A DNA stretch of 64,000 nucleotides, taken from positions 1 through 64,000 of IMG/VR virus record IMGVR_UViG_3300022391_000001; one strand, 5' to 3'. Source of the stretch: a virus. The notes beneath the pieces were generated by a model. It searched no databases. It saw only the letters and a program-made list of their open reading frames with translations, and had not been told where the DNA came from. The translations under genes and the position numbers were made by a program. Shown here piece after piece: positions 26,561 through 34,712 of this stretch (position 1 is its first letter; every line of letters starts with the position of its first letter).

Positions 26561-28045
26561 TCAGAGGACACCCGGTTCACGGCTCCGGCGTCGGCGTCGC
26601 TTCCGCATTCTACCTGCCGTCACCGCCAAATCCAAAGCATCAAAGAAGTCCTTGAAGCGATAGTTGGGGAACAACACCAGCTGTTCAATGGCGTGTTGGG
26701 TGCGGGCGCCCTTCTTGAAGAACATCCGTTTGTCCTCAAAGATGGCGGATAACTTCCACGCCCTCGCAATCTTGTCCTTGTCGGTCTTCACCGGTTTGAG
26801 CCGCAGCTCCTTGTCCTCATCCTTGAGGTTTTGGTATTGGGCGTCCTGATAGGCATTGGTCTCAATGGCGCAGCGTATCGGGTCCCAGATGCGGTAGTAA
26901 TCAATGATCTTCTGCGTCTGCGCGTTGAAGCGGAGCTGCGCCTCATACCAGTCCAGCAGGTAATGATTCTTGTCAGGGTCGATGCCCACAACGGCGATGG
27001 CAAAATGGTCGGCGGCATCATCCTGGCTGATGGCGAGGTCCACGCCCATGAACACTCGGAGGGTTGCTGGGATTTGATCCGGCTCGATGACCTGGCAGTC
27101 ATCGTATTGGAACACCTCGCCCTTCATCGCTTCGGTGTCGCACTGGAACTGAGCGTTGAAGATGATCACTCCCGCCTTGGCCCGCTTCTCTTTGAACCAA
27201 CTGGCTGGGTATTTGCTGGGCCAAGGGCTCCGCTCGTGGTCGTCCAATGCCCGAATGACGTTGTAGTGGCCCCGCAGTTCATTGGCCTGTAGATGACCAT
27301 ACAGGTCATCATAGTGATAGCGCGTCCCGAGCCGATGATGCTCCCCTCGATGCGCCACGGTGGCATCCGGCGGCTCCAACGTAGGGTCCAATGACTGGTA
27401 ATACCAGGTGCGAGTCTTGTCTCGCATGTAGGGTGTACGGCTGTTGTCCTCATCCACGAGGTCATCGCTGATCAGCACGTCATAGTGCTTGCCGACCACC
27501 TGCGCTCCAACACCCAGCGTCGTGATCGAGCCCTCCTTGGCTGTGGAAGTCCGAGGCAACACCTCAATCTCGGAGTTGTCCCACTTGCGCGTCTTGCGCG
27601 CATCGAAGTATGGCCCAAACAACTCCGTGAGCTGGTCATTGGATTCAAAGTGCGCCTTGATCTCCTTCAAGAACGCTTCGGCCTGCGTGGAGGTCTTAGA
27701 CGCGATCAGGATCCGGATGTTGGGGTCTTTCAACAGAAGATGGATGGCCTTGGTGATCGTGCAGACTGTGGACTTGCCCGCCCCTCGGAAGGCAAGTTGA
27801 AGATTGTCCGGATGGATGAACTGGAAGCGCATCATGCCGAGGTGGAATGGTTCCACTTGATAGCCCAGCACATAGGTTGCCAGTATATCCACACGATTGT
27901 TCTTCAGGATCTGACGTCTGATCCATTCGGCGCCCATCTGTTTGTAGTGTTCGTACAACTCCAAGAGCTGAGAACGCTCGGCACGCGCCAGCATCCCCGG
28001 GCTCCCTTTCATCATCGGTATGGCAGCGGAATGTTTGGATGGCAC
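26561..28045 (-). CDS. Terminase large subunit
   Basis: A 494-residue packaging motor. The ATPase has Walker A AFRGAGKST (a Lys-containing classical loop preceded by Arg), Walker B VLISDDLVD, and a C-motif region after it. The nuclease domain has the acidic set MGVDLAISQ, AIETNAYQ and ALDLAV in RNase H-fold order. The GTG start (VPSKHS) abuts the stop of the 87-aa gene. A later ATG (MMKGSPG) is possible. The C-terminus is Arg-rich. Confidence 0.93.
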   Translation of the reverse strand: MPSKHSAAIPMMKGSPGMLARAERSQLLELYEHYKQMGAEWIRRQILKNNRVDILATYVLGYQVEPFHLGMMRFQFIHPDNLQLAFRGAGKSTVCTITKAIHLLLKDPNIRILIASKTSTQAEAFLKEIKAHFESNDQLTELFGPYFDARKTRKWDNSEIEVLPRTSTAKEGSITTLGVGAQVVGKHYDVLISDDLVDEDNSRTPYMRDKTRTWYYQSLDPTLEPPDATVAHRGEHHRLGTRYHYDDLYGHLQANELRGHYNVIRALDDHERSPWPSKYPASWFKEKRAKAGVIIFNAQFQCDTEAMKGEVFQYDDCQVIEPDQIPATLRVFMGVDLAISQDDAADHFAIAVVGIDPDKNHYLLDWYEAQLRFNAQTQKIIDYYRIWDPIRCAIETNAYQDAQYQNLKDEDKELRLKPVKTDKDKIARAWKLSAIFEDKRMFFKKGARTQHAIEQLVLFPNYRFKDFFDALDLAVTAGRMRKRRRRRSREPGVL

Positions 28046-28309
28046 TCAGATCACCCCGGTCCAATCAATGGACTTCCGGGCGGCAGCCTCCAGCCCTGAC
28101 TTGAACCCGTGATCCTTGAGCCAGGAGCGAGCGCTGGCGACGGTCCACTTGGTTCGATCAAAGCGCAGAGATTGGACGGCTGTTTTGCCGTTGCTCCGGA
28201 TGCCAATGATGGCCGAGATGCCTTTTGGAAATCCCAGCCCCGATCGGCGGAATTCTTTGAATTGGCTCGGTGGCAGTTGACGAGCCGCATGCTCATTCGG
28301 AAATGGCAT
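28046..28309 (-). CDS. Small conserved phage protein with QSLRF/WLKDHGF motif (87 aa)
   Basis: The sequence has PFPNEHAARQLPPSQF, then KTAVQSLRFDRTKWTV and SARSWLKDHGFK, a module that occurs alone or as part of phage head-maturation proteases and related proteins. I cannot assign a biochemical role. The ATG (MPFPNE) is chosen over an upstream TTG; its first bases overlap the previous stop. Confidence 0.65.
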   Translation of the reverse strand: MPFPNEHAARQLPPSQFKEFRRSGLGFPKGISAIIGIRSNGKTAVQSLRFDRTKWTVASARSWLKDHGFKSGLEAAARKSIDWTGVI

Positions 28310-28311
28310 GA

Positions 28312-28683
28312 TCAAGAAACCTGTTCGTGCTGAAACCCCGCCACGTACACGTCCACCGATCCGGCGGCGAGTGTCGTGAAGACTACAGCAAAGATCCTGC
28401 CCCTCGCGTCGATGCTGAATTCAAACGGCACATTGGCCCCAAGTCCTGCTTTGGCCAACACCGCTTGGTCCTTGATGAACTTCCCCGCTGCCTCGCTCCA
28501 CCAATAGATCTCAACGGCCGGAGCAGCTCCGCCGCTCGGGATGACCTGGACGTGGGCGAAGCGATACATGCCCGCGTTGACGCCGTGTGCTCTGGTGAGA
28601 TTGGCGACAACATCGACGGCGGTGGCCGTGCGATGGTACATGTATTTGGGGGCCAACTCGGGCGATGATTGAGGGTCTGGCAT
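28312..28683 (-). CDS. Small beta-rich virion-region protein (123 aa)
   Basis: The sequence is rich in Ala and Val with strand patterns (VEIYWWSEAAGKFIKDQ, RIFAVVFTTLAAGSVDVYV), like capsid or fibre decoration proteins. GGGGCACGGAC precedes the ATG. Upstream is an imperfect hairpin around 28705-28735 (AGAGG to CCTCT arms), a possible terminator of the previous gene. Confidence 0.6.
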   Translation of the reverse strand: MPDPQSSPELAPKYMYHRTATAVDVVANLTRAHGVNAGMYRFAHVQVIPSGGAAPAVEIYWWSEAAGKFIKDQAVLAKAGLGANVPFEFSIDARGRIFAVVFTTLAAGSVDVYVAGFQHEQVS

Positions 28684-28763
28684 GTCCGTGCCCCTTCAAC
28701 GGTGAAGAGGCAGCCCCGGAGCTTCCAGGGCCACCTCTGTGCTCCGATTGGAATGCGCCTGTG

Positions 28764-29063
28764 TTACTCGGACGCCACCCAGTGTACTGCCTCGCCCGAC
28801 ACGTTGAGGTCCGTGTCGGCGCCCAACGCGAAGCCATCCGACAGCGGGGTGATCCCGTTGCTCGTCACCACAGAGACCGTCCCGGCGGTGACTGTCTTCA
28901 TCATCGCATCATCCGCCATTGTCTTGGTCCAGACTGCGTGACAGACGCCATCCTCATTGTACAGCTCCACCTTGGCCGGTCGGAAAGTGACCGTGCGCAC
29001 TTCCAAATCTGCGCCCGTCCCGATGAGCTTGCCCGTCACTTGCCGTTGTACACCAGAACCCAT
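28764..29063 (-). CDS. Small virion-type protein (99 aa), first gene of the morphogenesis module
   Basis: Begins MGSGVQRQVTGKLIGTGADL; the pattern (KVELYNEDGVCHAVWTKTMA and a C-terminal DLNVSGEAVHWVASE) is a single beta-rich domain resembling small phage decoration or fibre-tip proteins. GGAGGTGAGTC precedes the ATG. It opens the long minus-strand block; I could not identify a clear promoter in the 190 bases upstream. Confidence 0.65.
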   Translation of the reverse strand: MGSGVQRQVTGKLIGTGADLEVRTVTFRPAKVELYNEDGVCHAVWTKTMADDAMMKTVTAGTVSVVTSNGITPLSDGFALGADTDLNVSGEAVHWVASE

Positions 29064-29245
29064 GACTCACCTCCGTGATGAATGTGATTGGCCTCTTGAC
29101 AGCGTTGCGTCCTGGGCAGCCGCACGCCTGCTCGCCGACCTCACTGTCGACGCGCTGGAGACTCGTTCAGCGGCAAGGATACCCTGGCTGTATGATTCCC
29201 GCAAGCGCCAGAATCACAATGAAATCCAATGTTTGAAAATGAAGC

Positions 29246-29275
29246 CAAAAAAGTTGCCTCCTTGGGTCGATTTTG
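29246..29275 (+). promoter_or_regulatory. Conserved 30-bp upstream element of promoter P1
   Basis: CAAAAAAGTTGCC...TCGATTTTG, a quasi-palindrome with CAAAA at one end and TTTTG at the other. The same element lies upstream of three other copies of this promoter, which points to a shared regulator site. Confidence 0.75.
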
Positions 29276-29287
29276 AGTCGTTTCCAC

Positions 29288-29316
29288 TCGACTTTTAGGG
29301 TGGATGGACTTATGAT
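29288..29316 (+). promoter_or_regulatory. Promoter P1 (TCGACT-17-TATGAT), plus strand
   Basis: The -35 is TCGACT and the -10 is TATGAT, separated by 17 bases and embedded in CCACTCGACTTTT and GGATGG. It lies about 35 bases upstream of the next ATG. It is one of five copies in the window. Confidence 0.8.
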
Positions 29317-29350
29317 AGATAGACGGACAAGGGAAACAACGGAGACAGCC

Positions 29351-30208
29351 ATGTCAGCAAAGATCACCGACCACGAGACCATCCGCAACTTCCTTTTCGC
29401 GGGCAACGCGACTTTCACCCTCGTCAGCGTCAAGACCGGCACCCGCTTCACCTATAAAGTCAAACGCGCCGACGGCGATGAAGAGGATCGCCCTTATTTC
29501 ATCGGGCTCCTCAGCGGCACGGACAACGAGTCATCCTACAGCTACATGGGCGTGATCTTCCCGAACAACGCGCGCACCGTCCGCTTCACAGCCAAAAGCC
29601 GCGTCCGCTCCGACGCTCCGAGTGCCAAGGGCTTCTGCTGGTTCCTAGCCCGTCTGCTCGACAACGCCGACATCAGCGGCATCGAGTTTTGGCACGCCGG
29701 CAGCTGCGGCGCCTGCGGCCGCAAGCTCACCGTCCCGGAGTCCATCGCCAGCGGTCTGGGCCCCGTCTGCGCCGGCAAGGGCGGTCACAAGACCACGAGC
29801 CGCCCCAGCAGCCACAGCCACGCTTCAGACGCTAAAACGCCCCCTCCGGCAGCGGCGAGCAACCCGCAGGCCAGTACCCAGCCCCAAGCCGCCGCGCACG
29901 CAGAAGCGCCAGCGACGGCACCGAGCGACACAACCTTGCCGAGCATTGAGGAGATCCGGTCCAGGTTCGACAGCCGGCTGAAGGCGCACATGGAATCCTC
30001 CCCTGAAGTTGACGAGCTCACCGGCGCATACATCGTCGCCAACCTGCTCGCAGGTCGCTGCCCCGATGGCTGCTGCGGTCCCGGCGGCGACTCCGAGCCG
30101 ACACCCTACAGCTTGGCCGTTGACAACGCCCTGGAGCTGGTGCTGAAGTCTATCGCGTGCCGCCTGTCAGACGCCGCTGATATCCGCCGCGCCGCTGCCT
30201 CCGAGTAA
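29351..30208 (+). CDS. DUF6011-like zinc protein, early plus-strand gene
   Basis: A 285-residue protein under promoter P1. Residues ~93-140 match the DUF6011 pattern: CGACGRKLTVPESIASGLGP, with Cys119, Cys122 and Cys140 as metal ligands. The N-terminal ~90 residues form an alpha/beta domain. A Pro/Ala-rich linker leads to PSIEEIRSRF (197-206), a motif also found at the N-terminus of two other proteins here. The C-terminal helical part holds CPDGCCGP. GGAGACAGCC precedes the ATG. It is divergent from the morphogenesis module. Confidence 0.75.
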   Translation: MSAKITDHETIRNFLFAGNATFTLVSVKTGTRFTYKVKRADGDEEDRPYFIGLLSGTDNESSYSYMGVIFPNNARTVRFTAKSRVRSDAPSAKGFCWFLARLLDNADISGIEFWHAGSCGACGRKLTVPESIASGLGPVCAGKGGHKTTSRPSSHSHASDAKTPPPAAASNPQASTQPQAAAHAEAPATAPSDTTLPSIEEIRSRFDSRLKAHMESSPEVDELTGAYIVANLLAGRCPDGCCGPGGDSEPTPYSLAVDNALELVLKSIACRLSDAADIRRAAASE

Positions 30209-30210
30209 CA

Positions 30211-32016
30211 TCATTCAAACCGATCGATCACCAACACATCGACGCTATCCGATGTCACAAATCCATCATTGTCGGTGATCGTGATTCGGAAGGCATAGCG
30301 CTCATCTGCCTTCACAACGGGGATCAGGATTGTCGCCGCCACCTGGTCGGCATTCTTGATCTCCAACTTCTGAGGGCCATACAATTGGGACCAAGAATAT
30401 TTGACAATTTTGCCGTCGGCATCATAGGAGCCTGTCGCATCGAGCGTCAGCGCGCAATATTCGCCGACCATCATGTCTGCGCCGGCATTGGCCACAGGCC
30501 CAACTCGACATGGCTTCAACGGCTCCGGATCCGGATCGGCATCGGAGTCCCAAAGGGTCCGGACGATGTTGCGGCCGGTCTCAATGTTGACATCCCGAGC
30601 GTCAGCGACTGTCACCTTGTTGTTCACATAGTCCACAATCTCCATTGACAAAATTTTGCCGACGCCGCCGCTGGCCGCGTCCACGACGCTCCCGATGTCC
30701 AGTGTTTGCTTCAGATTCTCATTGCCCAACAGCAGATCGAGGTCCAACCCGAAGGTGACCGCCCCTCCGTCCTTGCCGTTGAGCGGATAGTTGCCGCCGC
30801 TCGCCTGCAAGCCATAGTAGCTGTAGTTGGAGGGCTTCTTGTTGTCCTTGGCCCGCTCATAGGTGCTCATCAGGCGGAGCTTGTTGCGCTTGTCGTGCTG
30901 CATGGCCAGGCGCAACACCAACTGCTTGTCCTTGTCGACCCGAGGAATCACCCCATACACATAGCTCATGTAGATGCCACCCTCTGCGTGACCGACAGCA
31001 CCCAGCCGATATGGGATGTAGATGTATCCGTCGTTGCCCCACCCGACACCCCAAGAGTTGGCCATGATGAAGGCGCCCTTCTCGGCGTCCTTCAGGTCAA
31101 TCTTCTCATCCCCGTTCAAGTCCACATCATCCGTGCAGATGCCATCCCCGTTGAAGTCGTGGCAGATGTCGTCGTCATAGCCCACAATGGTGACCGCGTG
31201 GTTGACTTGGGCTCCGAAGCTCTGAATGAGCTTCTTGCCGGCGCCGTGTTGGCCCTCTGGGATGCGTGCCTCTGTGTAGCCCGTTGACCAGCCGGCGGCG
31301 ATGGACACCACCCCGCCATCTTGGCCATCAGCTCCGTGGTTGTACAGATAGCGCTTGAACTGCTCCAGCGTCGCCTTGGTGTCAATGCGCATGATGAAGT
31401 ATCGGTCCACCCGGTTGTCGATGGCGTCCTCATACACGGCATAGTCAGATGGCCAATATTGCAGATCATAGCCGGTTTCTGTCCCGTATGCCTTGGCACT
31501 CGGGATCCCTAGACTCTTGCCAACTTCCCAGCCCCACATCATCCACGAGCCCCGATCATATCCGGCATTGACAAAGTTGTATGTCCAGTGCGTGGGATAC
31601 TTATTCACAGGGTCGCTGGCGTCCAGGTTCCGGAGCCGATTGACCTCATAGCCATAGACATAGGCGATAGCGCTGGCCTGAGCACAGCTCCCGTGCTTCT
31701 GAGTAAAGATACCTCGCCAATACTTCTTGGCGGAATTGTCCACCATGCGAGGCAACGCGCCCGCGAGCCCGCGCGCCCGCGCGGGAAGCTGTAACACCGG
31801 CACCTGCTCCAGCTCTTGTTTTTCAGGGAGGATCAACCCACCCACCATCCATTCATCCCCGTCCGAGTCCCTGTTCAGGTTCTTGATCGCAGCGCTGCTG
31901 GTCGGCAACTGCGAATAGGCATGCAACAGCACGGGCTCGGGTTTGTGCAGCCGGAATTGGATCACAGAGCAGCCCGCCAACAGGGCTGCCGCGCAGATGG
32001 ATGATAGTAACCTCAT
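30211..32016 (-). CDS. Papain-like cysteine protease lipoprotein with EF-hand-type insert and PKD domain
   Basis: A 601-residue lipoprotein. The signal peptide ends in lipobox LAGC (Cys16). The C1A-like peptidase core has a catalytic Cys111 (KHGSCAQAS), His273 (QVNHAVTIVGYD) and Asn320 (MANSWGVGWGNDGYIYIPY). Between His and Asn lie DFNGDG and DLNGDEKIDLKD (about 288-310), a calcium-loop pair. A C-terminal PKD-like domain (ANAGADMM to TITDNDG) follows. GAGG sits five bases before the ATG. Unusual for a phage; it probably acts at the envelope of the infected host, perhaps in superinfection exclusion or lysis. The target is unknown. Confidence 0.85.
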   Translation of the reverse strand: MRLLSSICAAALLAGCSVIQFRLHKPEPVLLHAYSQLPTSSAAIKNLNRDSDGDEWMVGGLILPEKQELEQVPVLQLPARARGLAGALPRMVDNSAKKYWRGIFTQKHGSCAQASAIAYVYGYEVNRLRNLDASDPVNKYPTHWTYNFVNAGYDRGSWMMWGWEVGKSLGIPSAKAYGTETGYDLQYWPSDYAVYEDAIDNRVDRYFIMRIDTKATLEQFKRYLYNHGADGQDGGVVSIAAGWSTGYTEARIPEGQHGAGKKLIQSFGAQVNHAVTIVGYDDDICHDFNGDGICTDDVDLNGDEKIDLKDAEKGAFIMANSWGVGWGNDGYIYIPYRLGAVGHAEGGIYMSYVYGVIPRVDKDKQLVLRLAMQHDKRNKLRLMSTYERAKDNKKPSNYSYYGLQASGGNYPLNGKDGGAVTFGLDLDLLLGNENLKQTLDIGSVVDAASGGVGKILSMEIVDYVNNKVTVADARDVNIETGRNIVRTLWDSDADPDPEPLKPCRVGPVANAGADMMVGEYCALTLDATGSYDADGKIVKYSWSQLYGPQKLEIKNADQVAATILIPVVKADERYAFRITITDNDGFVTSDSVDVLVIDRFE

Positions 32017-32119
32017 GATCACCTCGCTGAAGTATGTGGTGTAAGTATCTTAGCTGAAACAGCGGCGCGGAGTCCTTCTGTCGGTTACACTTCCAAGAGT
32101 TGCCACAAGGGAGGTGCCC

Positions 32120-32605
32120 ATGAAGTTTGTCATTGCAGCCGTCTGTCTTCTCGCCCTCGTGGGGTGTGGGATGGGCAATCAATCCTACACGATTGATGGG
32201 GTGCCTGTCGTGCTGGAGGATGGGACCGGGGCCAACCCGGTCAAGGAGCATCTCACCCTCGCTGTCCAGCTATTCCGACGCGATGCCCGAGACCATTGGG
32301 AATTGGATGATGCCGATGATGCCTCCATTTGGAGGTCGCTGCGGGAGATCCGCTGGACACAAGAAGCGGTGATCGACGGAGCCCGCTATGATGAATCGCT
32401 CCGCAATGTAGAAGCCAATTGGAAGGGCTGCGCTTTGGAAGTCCCCCTGTATCCCGCTTTGGGTGCGCACTACGTTTGGGAATTGACCAACGCGGCGCCC
32501 TCCGAAGCTGAATTGGATTGGGCTGCTGAAGTGCAATTGGAAGCTGGGCCTGTGGTCTGCACCGGTGACCAAGGTGCATCCTTTTGGGATCAGATTGGGC
32601 TGTAA
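32120..32605 (+). CDS. Small lipoprotein (161 aa)
   Basis: MKFVIAAVCLLALVGC is a lipoprotein signal with lipobox LVGC (Cys16). The mature part is acidic, with WELDDADDASIWRSLREI and two further cysteines. GGGAGG lies five bases upstream of the ATG. It is divergent from the papain-like lipoprotein, about 100 bases away, so the two may be a functional pair. Family not recognised. Confidence 0.75.
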   Translation: MKFVIAAVCLLALVGCGMGNQSYTIDGVPVVLEDGTGANPVKEHLTLAVQLFRRDARDHWELDDADDASIWRSLREIRWTQEAVIDGARYDESLRNVEANWKGCALEVPLYPALGAHYVWELTNAAPSEAELDWAAEVQLEAGPVVCTGDQGASFWDQIGL

Positions 32606-32615
32606 CCGGCGGAGC

Positions 32616-32861
32616 CTATGCTGACGGAGATGGCTCTGACGCCCCATCTGGGTGTCGAGCGATGCCGGCGTTGGCCCACATCATCGCTTGCTCCAGATGC
32701 GTGAACGCCAGTGCTTTCTCCCGTCCTGCTGGAACCACCGCTGACAGCAACTTGGCAAACGCCCAAGCCATCCCGCGCACCTTCTCGTATTGGCGCTGCT
32801 GGTTGGCGTTGGGCGGGTGATACACAAAGCGATCTTCCAGGTCTGACATATCCATCACCAT
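32616..32861 (-). CDS. acb2: Acb2-family anti-CBASS cyclic nucleotide sponge
   Basis: An 81-residue helical protein. DLEDRFVYHPPNANQQRQYE and REKALAFTHLEQAMMWANAG-IAR match the Acb2 / T4 Vs.4 family (Acb2/Tad1 hairpin domain), including the YHPP, REK and MMWANA-IAR signatures. Acb2 sequesters cyclic di- and trinucleotides and so blocks CBASS effectors. The ATG (MVMDMSDL) is chosen because GGAGGG lies five bases upstream, just after the previous stop. Neighbours are small early-type genes on the same strand. Confidence 0.87.
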   Translation of the reverse strand: MVMDMSDLEDRFVYHPPNANQQRQYEKVRGMAWAFAKLLSAVVPAGREKALAFTHLEQAMMWANAGIARHPDGASEPSPSA

Positions 32862-32872
32862 CGCACCCTCCG

Positions 32873-33097
32873 TCAGCACAGCTCTTCAACACCGTTGGAA
32901 TTCAGGATGTCCCAGAGCTGTTTCCGCGTCGTCTCGTATGCTTCGTGTTGGGCTTCAGTCAACTCTTCATATTTGAGTTTGGAACGCAACCACTGGTCGA
33001 TGTCGAACAGCGCGGAGCGATAGGAGCTGCCCTTGATGGCGTTGTCGAAGTCTTCACGCTCTTCAATGAGGTCAAATTTGAGCAGTGCCTCGGCCAT
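32873..33097 (-). CDS. Conserved small phage protein (74 aa)
   Basis: Begins MAEALLKFDLIEEREDFDNA and has YRSALFDIDQWLRSKLKYEE, then a helical tail. This pattern is common in small conserved phage proteins of unknown function. GGAGG lies nine bases upstream of the ATG; the longer open frame before it has no start signal. Eleven bases separate its stop from acb2. Confidence 0.7.
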   Translation of the reverse strand: MAEALLKFDLIEEREDFDNAIKGSSYRSALFDIDQWLRSKLKYEELTEAQHEAYETTRKQLWDILNSNGVEELC

Positions 33098-33102
33098 GAC
33101 AA

Positions 33103-33444
33103 CTATCCTCCCTTCAGCTTGTGCATCCAGATCATCGCATCCAAATACACTTCGCTGTTGAAACGACGATAATTGCCTAGATGGCCGATAAGCAAGTGAC
33201 AATTGATCCCATAGCGTCTGTTTTCGCACAAGGTCATCAGGTTGGACGTTGAAAGCTCCATGTCCGGCGCCAGGTGAAACGGGATTTTGTGGTGGACTTC
33301 CAGCCTCTTTGAGCTCCCGCACACCTGGCAAACCGGATGTGTTACTAGATGGGCTGCCCTGATCTTGCTCCAACTGGGACTCCGCTTGGCGCCCTTCGGC
33401 GCTTTGCCCTGAATCCTGTCCTTCAGCTGTTCTATCAGAGTCAT
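33103..33444 (-). CDS. HNH endonuclease (113 aa)
   Basis: The core holds CQVCGSSKRLEVHHKIPFHL (HNH with a zinc CxxC), the His-His pair, then NLMTLCENRRYGINCHLLIG. The second metal site CEN..NCH is as in phage HNH nucleases. Short HNH proteins assist packaging in some phages or are mobile. It lies away from the terminase here. AAGGG precedes the ATG. Confidence 0.8.
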   Translation of the reverse strand: MTLIEQLKDRIQGKAPKGAKRSPSWSKIRAAHLVTHPVCQVCGSSKRLEVHHKIPFHLAPDMELSTSNLMTLCENRRYGINCHLLIGHLGNYRRFNSEVYLDAMIWMHKLKGG

Positions 33445-33459
33445 GGCAGCCCTTCATGG

Positions 33460-33690
33460 TCAATCCTTTGTTGACTCGAACATTTCAGGGATCATCACTT
33501 GATGCTCCAAAAGCGCCTTCACAAACAACCCTTTGACGTGGATGAGCACCTTCAGGCTCTCATCATCGGCATCGTCAATGGCCTCCAATAGCGCTCCCGA
33601 GAATTGATCCAACACATTCCAATAGGACTCGCCATTGATGGCCGACAACGCCTCATCTGCCTCGTTGAACTTCATTGTGTATTCACTCAT
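33460..33690 (-). CDS. Small acidic helical protein (76 aa)
   Basis: Begins MSEYTMKFNEADEALSAING. AGGAGG lies five bases upstream. It has acidic helices (DADDESLKVLIHVKGLFVKA). The family is not recognised. Confidence 0.65.
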   Translation of the reverse strand: MSEYTMKFNEADEALSAINGESYWNVLDQFSGALLEAIDDADDESLKVLIHVKGLFVKALLEHQVMIPEMFESTKD

Positions 33691-33745
33691 AACATCCTCC
33701 TGTCCGGTCCCTTGACGGACCAATTGAAAGCACAGCTTCCGTCGA

Positions 33746-33853
33746 TCAATCGCAACCCGTTTCAATCACGTTGCGACAATTGAAGCATACCAATCCACCC
33801 TGGTGCGAAGTCAATCCACGACCGCAAACTGGGCAAATGAGCGTCGCCTCAAT
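33746..33853 (-). CDS. Tiny zinc-ribbon ORF, probable AUU start (35 aa)
   Basis: TLICPVCGRGLTSHQGGLVC and FNC form a two-CxxC zinc ribbon. A near-perfect ribosome binding site (AAGGGAGGTGAT) lies upstream, but the only nearby start in this frame is ATT (or ATC), as in infC. If translated it would make a bare ribbon. The call rests on the Cys spacing and the strong ribosome binding site. Confidence 0.4.
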   Translation of the reverse strand: MEATLICPVCGRGLTSHQGGLVCFNCRNVIETGCD

Positions 33854-33957
33854 CGGGATATCACCTCCCTTGAATCGGCGATGGTGCCATGCTGTAACCC
33901 ATTCTGATTGACGGGTGGTCGCCGCGCCTTGCGTTTTGGGATGGGCTCATTGGGCAC
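33811..33957 (-). CDS. Tiny basic ORF (48 aa), GTG start
   Basis: MPNEPIPKRKARRPPVNQNG is followed by a Arg-rich end. AGGAGG lies four bases before the GTG. Its start region overlaps the end of the coiled-coil gene and its 3' end overlaps the zinc-ribbon ORF. It is plausible from the ribosome binding site, but no homology is recognised. Confidence 0.45.
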   Translation of the reverse strand: MPNEPIPKRKARRPPVNQNGLQHGTIADSREVISRLRRRSFAQFAVVD

Positions 33958-34486
33958 GTGTCCTCCTGAACCCTAGCAGGCGACCCCGTTTGATCGAGCC
34001 CTCGCACCCCGCGATGGGGCAAGGCGACCCCTCCTTGAGCCCCTTGGCCACCTCCAACCCTTCATGATCTGGCCCGTGTTTCTCGCACAACAGATCATAC
34101 ACGGCACCGATGCGTCCATATCCGTCGGCGAAGCGCCCGGCCACCTCGTTGAGCACGATCAACAGGGAGGTTTCGCCATCCTCGCCCTTCACGCGACACT
34201 CAGTCAGCTCTTCAAGAGCCAGTGGCATCTCTGCCCACAAACGCCGGAGGGTGCCGATGATCCGATCTGCCACGATGACGTCCAAGAGCCCGACACACGC
34301 GTCGCACGCTCGCGTTGCGTTCTTAGCCTGTTCTAGCTCGCCCTGGAGCCTAGACACAGACGCTTCCGCTGCGCTGCGCCTAGACACATTCTCGGCCAAT
34401 TCAGCGTCCAGCTCCTGAATCCGTCGGCGCAGATGTGTCACTTCGGTGTCGTCCACGAGCCCTCCCTTGTTATCCACCGGGCTCAT
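33947..34486 (-). CDS. Coiled-coil protein with C-terminal Cys pair (179 aa)
   Basis: The first half is a heptad-rich coiled coil (HLRRRIQELDAELAENVSRR), followed by CDACVGL, a helical middle and CPIAGCEGSIKRGR near the end, probably a small zinc motif. Two starts are possible: ATG overlapping the upstream stop (ATGA), or GTG ten codons later behind GGGAGGG. Function unknown. Confidence 0.6.
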   Translation of the reverse strand: MSPVDNKGGLVDDTEVTHLRRRIQELDAELAENVSRRSAAEASVSRLQGELEQAKNATRACDACVGLLDVIVADRIIGTLRRLWAEMPLALEELTECRVKGEDGETSLLIVLNEVAGRFADGYGRIGAVYDLLCEKHGPDHEGLEVAKGLKEGSPCPIAGCEGSIKRGRLLGFRRTRAQ

Positions 34487-34704
34487 TCACTCTCTTTGGA
34501 TGACAAGTAGCGTAGCTCATCAGCCAGGGAGCGGAGCTGCCTCGGTGTCAGTTGCAACTCAACCTCGCACTCGTGGTCGGCATCCGATGTCCTGGACAAT
34601 CCCAGATGCACATCCCCGCGCCGATCCACTCGGACCACCACCATGCCCCTGTCGGTCATCAACCGCGTCTCTTCATCCTGTGGCTCTTCATCATCGTCAA
34701 ACAT
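34483..34704 (-). CDS. Small acidic protein (73 aa)
   Basis: Begins with MFDDDEEPQDEETR. A beta segment (GMVVVRVDRRGDVHLGLSR) and the helix TPRQLRSLADELRYLSSKES follow. Overlaps the next gene by ATGA. Not recognised. Confidence 0.6.
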   Translation of the reverse strand: MFDDDEEPQDEETRLMTDRGMVVVRVDRRGDVHLGLSRTSDADHECEVELQLTPRQLRSLADELRYLSSKESE

Positions 34705-34712
34705 CGCAAACC

